Positions 31,310 to 34,023 of a DNA stretch of 34,023 bases are shown here, one piece after another (the stretch's first letter is position 1; every line of letters begins with the position of its first letter). The DNA lies in contig JBEKZQ010000004.1 in the NCBI GenBank assembly GCA_049509675.1, forward strand, positions 1-34,023, in the 5' to 3' direction. A model generated the notes under the pieces. The model was not told the origin of the DNA. It made no database searches and saw only the letters and a list, made by a program, of their open reading frames with translations. The translations under genes were made by a program, and so were the position numbers. Source of the stretch: JBEKZQ01 sp049509675. GTDB lineage: Bacteria; Planctomycetota; Planctomycetia; Pirellulales; Thermoguttaceae.

Positions 31310-31797
31310 TGGCCAGCTATAATCGCGTTGTTTTGCTGGGCAATTTGACCCGTGATCCCGAGTTGCGGTATATCGCCAGCGGCACGGCGGTGACGGATCT
31401 GGGCCTGGCGATGAACGACCGGCGCAAGACCGCCACGGGAGAGTGGGTGGAAGAGCCGGTGTTCGTCGATGTCACGCTGTGGGGCCGGACTGCCGAGATT
31501 GCCAACGAATACCTGACCAAAGGATCGCCGGTCCTGATCGAAGGCCGGCTGAAGTTCGATACCTGGGAGACGAACGACGGCCAGAAGCGATCCAAGTTGC
31601 GCGTGGTTGGCGAGCGGATGCAATTGCTCGGCAGCCGCGGCGGAGGCGGAGGAGGCGGCGGCGCAGCCCCGGGCAGTGGCGGACCGGCCGCCCGGCCGGC
31701 GGCCCAGCGCGGCAGTCCACCAGGCCAGCAGCAACCGGCAGAAGAAGATTTCGATGCCCCGCCGCCGGAGCCGTCCGGCGACGACATTCCGTTCTGA
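31309..31797 (+). CDS. ssb: Single-stranded DNA-binding protein
   Basis: A 162-residue SSB. The OB fold spans about 1-110 (YNRVVLLGNLTRDPELRY, FVDVTLWGRTAEIANEYLTK, PVLIEGRLKFDTWE). A Gly run, a Pro/Gln-rich linker and the canonical acidic tip DDIPF, which recruits partner proteins, follow. GGAGGA lies upstream, and the ATG overlaps the rpsF stop, so the two are translationally coupled. In many bacteria rpsR comes next; it is missing here. Confidence 0.95.
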   Translation: MASYNRVVLLGNLTRDPELRYIASGTAVTDLGLAMNDRRKTATGEWVEEPVFVDVTLWGRTAEIANEYLTKGSPVLIEGRLKFDTWETNDGQKRSKLRVVGERMQLLGSRGGGGGGGGAAPGSGGPAARPAAQRGSPPGQQQPAEEDFDAPPPEPSGDDIPF

Positions 31798-31831
31798 ACG
31801 AGAGAGTAATCAGCAAGAAGGATCGTTTGTG

Positions 31832-32401
31832 ATGGCTAAGACAACGACGCCCAAGACAACCGGCACGAAGCGTGGCAAGGCGCCCCACCATGGGAAGCGT
31901 CTGCCCAAGGCGCCCAACGGTGGAATCGAGTTGCTGTTGGTCCAGGCCGTGGAGTACTTGGGGAAACAAGGGGACGTGGTTACGGTTCGCCCGGGCTATG
32001 CCATGAATTATCTGCTGCCGCACGGCTTGGCGACCATTGCCACGGAGCATCACAAGCGGATGGTCGACAAGCACCGGTCCCAACTGGAGCAGATCGAGAA
32101 CGCTCGGCTGGCCGGCCTCCGGGCCATGGCCGAGGAGATGGGGCGGCAGAGCGTCACGATCGAGGCCAACGCCAACGACGAAGGCCATCTGTATGGCTCG
32201 GTCGGCGCGGCGGACATCGTCAACGCCCTGAAGCGCAGCAAGATCACCATCGCCCAGGACCAGGTGCGCTTGAAGGGCCCGCTGAAGGAGCTCGGCCTGT
32301 ACACCGTCCAGATCCATTTCGCCCAGGAGATCGAGGGCGACTTGAAGGTCTGGATCGTGCCTTCGGTGGCTGATGAGGAGAGCGGCGCGAGGCCCTCCTG
32401 A
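31832..32401 (+). CDS. rplI: Large ribosomal subunit protein bL9, with basic N-terminal extension
   Basis: A 189-residue bL9. The 23S-binding N-domain motif LGKQGDVVTVRPGYAMNYLLPHGLA starts unusually late (near residue 43), after a Lys/Thr/Pro-rich extension (KTTTPKTTGTKRGKAPHHGK). E. coli bL9 (149 residues) begins almost at once with the corresponding strand. The long connecting helix (HHKRMVDKHRSQLEQIENAR) and the C-domain (EGHLYGSVGAADIVNAL) are normal. AAGGA lies 9-10 bases before the ATG at 31832. It ends the rpsF-ssb-rplI run and is followed by a terminator. Confidence 0.94.
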   Translation: MAKTTTPKTTGTKRGKAPHHGKRLPKAPNGGIELLLVQAVEYLGKQGDVVTVRPGYAMNYLLPHGLATIATEHHKRMVDKHRSQLEQIENARLAGLRAMAEEMGRQSVTIEANANDEGHLYGSVGAADIVNALKRSKITIAQDQVRLKGPLKELGLYTVQIHFAQEIEGDLKVWIVPSVADEESGARPS

Positions 32402-32415
32402 GCGCATAGAAAACG

Positions 32416-32450
32416 ACCGGTCCGCCGCGAAAGTCGGGGCGGACCGGTTT
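32416..32450. terminator. Bidirectional intrinsic terminator
   Basis: A perfect 11-bp stem, ACCGGTCCGCC (32416-32426) and GGCGGACCGGT (32438-32448), is followed by TTTGTTGTGTT on the plus strand; an AAAAC stretch precedes it, giving a T run on the minus strand. It lies between the convergent rplI and flagellin genes and can serve both. Confidence 0.8.
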
Positions 32451-32477
32451 GTTGTGTTACTCCCTGCGCGGCAAGTC

Positions 32478-34023
32478 TTACAGGCCTTGCAGCAGCGTCA
32501 GGACGTTTTGCGGGCTCTTGTTGGCGATTGCCAGCACGGCCGTGCCCGATTGCGCGAGCACTTGGGCACGGGTAACGTTCGCGCTCTCGGCCGCGAAGTC
32601 GGCGTCCTGGATCGAGCTCTGGGCGGAGGTCAGGTTGGTGATCGAGTCGTTGAGCGTGGTGATGTTGGTTTCCAGGGTTGCCTGCTGGAAGGCGCCCAAC
32701 CGGCCACGCAGCGAAGAGACCTCGGCGATCGCTTCGTTGACGATCTTGGAGGCCGTCGCCGGATCCTTGGCCAGGTCGGCCGAGCCCTGCGAACTGATGT
32801 TCGAAAGGGTTCCGTCGACGCCGCCGAGGCTGTCGGTGGTGACCTTCTGAATTCCGATGCGGGCCTGTGAGTCACTCACCACGTTGGCGCCGATCTGGAA
32901 CAGGGCTCCTCCACTATCGATGTTAAAGGCGATGGCGCCGGTGAATCCGCTGGCGACGCCCATTTTCATGGACAAGGCGGCCGTATCGACGGAAAGCGAC
33001 TGGCCGTCGCCGTTGGCCTGCACGCCGTTGATGGTGCCGGCGAAGTTGGTGCCCAACTGATGCGACGACGACCCGCCAAGGTCGGTCGCGATGGTGCCGC
33101 CGGCGGCTTCGCTCAATACCTTGAGATCGACGAAGGCGGCAGAGCCGCTGTCGGTCGAGTTGAGCGTCAGCGTAGTGGCGTTCGTAAGCGTGGCATCGAC
33201 GCCCGTGGCGTCGGCCAAGGCGTGAATGGCGTTCTGGACTTGCGCAATGAGGGTGCCGGCCGTGAAGGAGAACGTCTGCGTGCCCTGGTCGCCGGTCAGC
33301 GAGAAGGTCACGTCTTTTTGCAGGCCGGCGGCCGTGGCGGCAGGCGCACCGTTAGCCAAAACGGCGGTCTGGCCACTGTTGCGGGAGGATACGGTGTCTG
33401 AGCCGCCGGTGCTCACGGCCGCGTCGATCCCGGTAGTACCCCTGGCGCCATGGATCGCACTTTGAATGTTGCTGAGCGTGGCGGTGCCGGACGCCTGGGT
33501 GACGCTGACGGTGAGCGTCTTGCCGCTCAACGTGGCGCCCGCCGAATTCGCGCCGAAGACAAGGTCCACGGTGTAGGTGCCGTTGCCGGCCAAGCCGTCC
33601 AATGCGCCATTGGCAACTGCGGACAGCGTAAGGGCGGCCGGGGTGGCGTCGGCGCCGTTGGTCAAAGTGGCAGTCGTGCCACTTTCGGCGCTGGTCACGG
33701 TGGTGGCCGAATCGCCGTTGACCACGGTCGCATCGAGCCCGGTAGTGGCCGCGCTGCCATGGATCGCACTTTCAACATCCTTGAGCGTGGCGGTGCCGCT
33801 GGCGGCGGTGAGGTTGACGGTGAGCGTCGTGCCGCTTAGCGATGCGCCCGCCGATGCCTGGCTGAAGGCAAGGTTCACCGTGTAGGTCTGGTTGCCGGCC
33901 GCACCGTCCAGTGCGCCCCCGGCAAGCGCGTTTAGCGCAAAGGTCGTCGGGACGGCGTCGGCACCGTTGGCCAAAGCGGCACTCGCGCCACTGTCGGCGG
34001 TGCTCACGGTGGTGGCTGAATCG
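32478..34023 (-). CDS. Flagellin with tandem repeat domains (partial, N-terminus outside window)
   Basis: At least 514 residues; the frame is open to the window edge. The C-terminal part is flagellin D1/D0: GALFQIGANVVSDSQARIGI, then SSLRGRLGAFQQATLETNITTLNDSI, DADFAAESANVTRAQVLAQSG and NVLTLLQGL at the end. The remaining, central part consists of repeats of about 103 residues, each with SG-(T/A)A-L-NGA-A, GALDG-AGN-TYTV-L-F and SGTATL---(E/Q)SAIHG. Two full copies and part of a third are visible, starting about 103 and 102 residues apart. These would form the variable domains on the outside of the filament. The conserved N-terminal D0/D1 is not in view. Confidence 0.88.
   Translation of the reverse strand, partial: DSATTVSTADSGASAALANGADAVPTTFALNALAGGALDGAAGNQTYTVNLAFSQASAGASLSGTTLTVNLTAASGTATLKDVESAIHGSAATTGLDATVVNGDSATTVTSAESGTTATLTNGADATPAALTLSAVANGALDGLAGNGTYTVDLVFGANSAGATLSGKTLTVSVTQASGTATLSNIQSAIHGARGTTGIDAAVSTGGSDTVSSRNSGQTAVLANGAPAATAAGLQKDVTFSLTGDQGTQTFSFTAGTLIAQVQNAIHALADATGVDATLTNATTLTLNSTDSGSAAFVDLKVLSEAAGGTIATDLGGSSSHQLGTNFAGTINGVQANGDGQSLSVDTAALSMKMGVASGFTGAIAFNIDSGGALFQIGANVVSDSQARIGIQKVTTDSLGGVDGTLSNISSQGSADLAKDPATASKIVNEAIAEVSSLRGRLGAFQQATLETNITTLNDSITNLTSAQSSIQDADFAAESANVTRAQVLAQSGTAVLAIANKSPQNVLTLLQGL

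Overview
The window looks like chromosomal DNA of a planctomycete, probably of the Pirellulales type. It is GC-rich. It carries secreted PQQ-like beta-propeller proteins, a Tat-exported Gfo/Idh/MocA oxidoreductase, secreted glycoside hydrolases, a DUF1080 remnant, a PEP-CTERM protein with autotransporter-type repeats and many short nested palindromic repeats. This assignment comes from gene content and style, not from a marker-gene comparison.

Layout. 1-16.6 kb is an accessory region of mostly exported carbohydrate- and redox-related genes: a Gfo/Idh/MocA enzyme, two PQQ-type propellers, a very large GH-like protein, a PDZ protein, a GH5 glucanase, a flavodoxin-fold reductase and an unknown secreted protein. 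Mixed in are at least five gene remnants (truncated GH5, DUF1080 tail, decayed TPR gene, esterase N-terminus, PDZ gene split by a stop codon). One tRNA-Arg(ACG) lies at 2.2 kb. 17.0-22.1 kb holds an SGNH hydrolase, a second copy of the propeller family, and a PEP-CTERM gene broken by an in-frame stop and fused to a second PEP-CTERM tail. 22.2-25.7 kb is a phosphate block: DUF47/PhoU-like protein, PiT transporter, HD-type (p)ppGpp hydrolase-like protein, metallophosphatase. 26.8-32.4 kb is a housekeeping block: GlmU-like nucleotidyltransferase, prs, rplY, pth, rpsF, ssb, rplI. An XRE regulator cassette sits between prs and rplY. The window ends inside a convergent flagellin gene with tandem ~103-residue repeats.

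How it fits together. The exported hydrolases, esterase and propellers suit polysaccharide breakdown at the cell envelope. DUF47, PiT and the HD protein form a tight cluster joining phosphate uptake to a likely alarmone hydrolase. The glmU-prs-rplY-pth order matches the classic Bacillus gcaD-prs-ctc-spoVC order and runs into rpsF-ssb-rplI, with rpsR absent from its usual place.

The most unusual features are nested 'Russian doll' palindromic elements of about 60-180 bp. Related outer arms can enclose different inner hairpins, and several elements sit where genes are truncated or supply their stop codons. Also notable are a tRNA-Arg 3'-half relic in the putative 5' leader of a secreted-protein gene, and the palindrome-flanked XRE cassette with an operator overlapping its -10 box.
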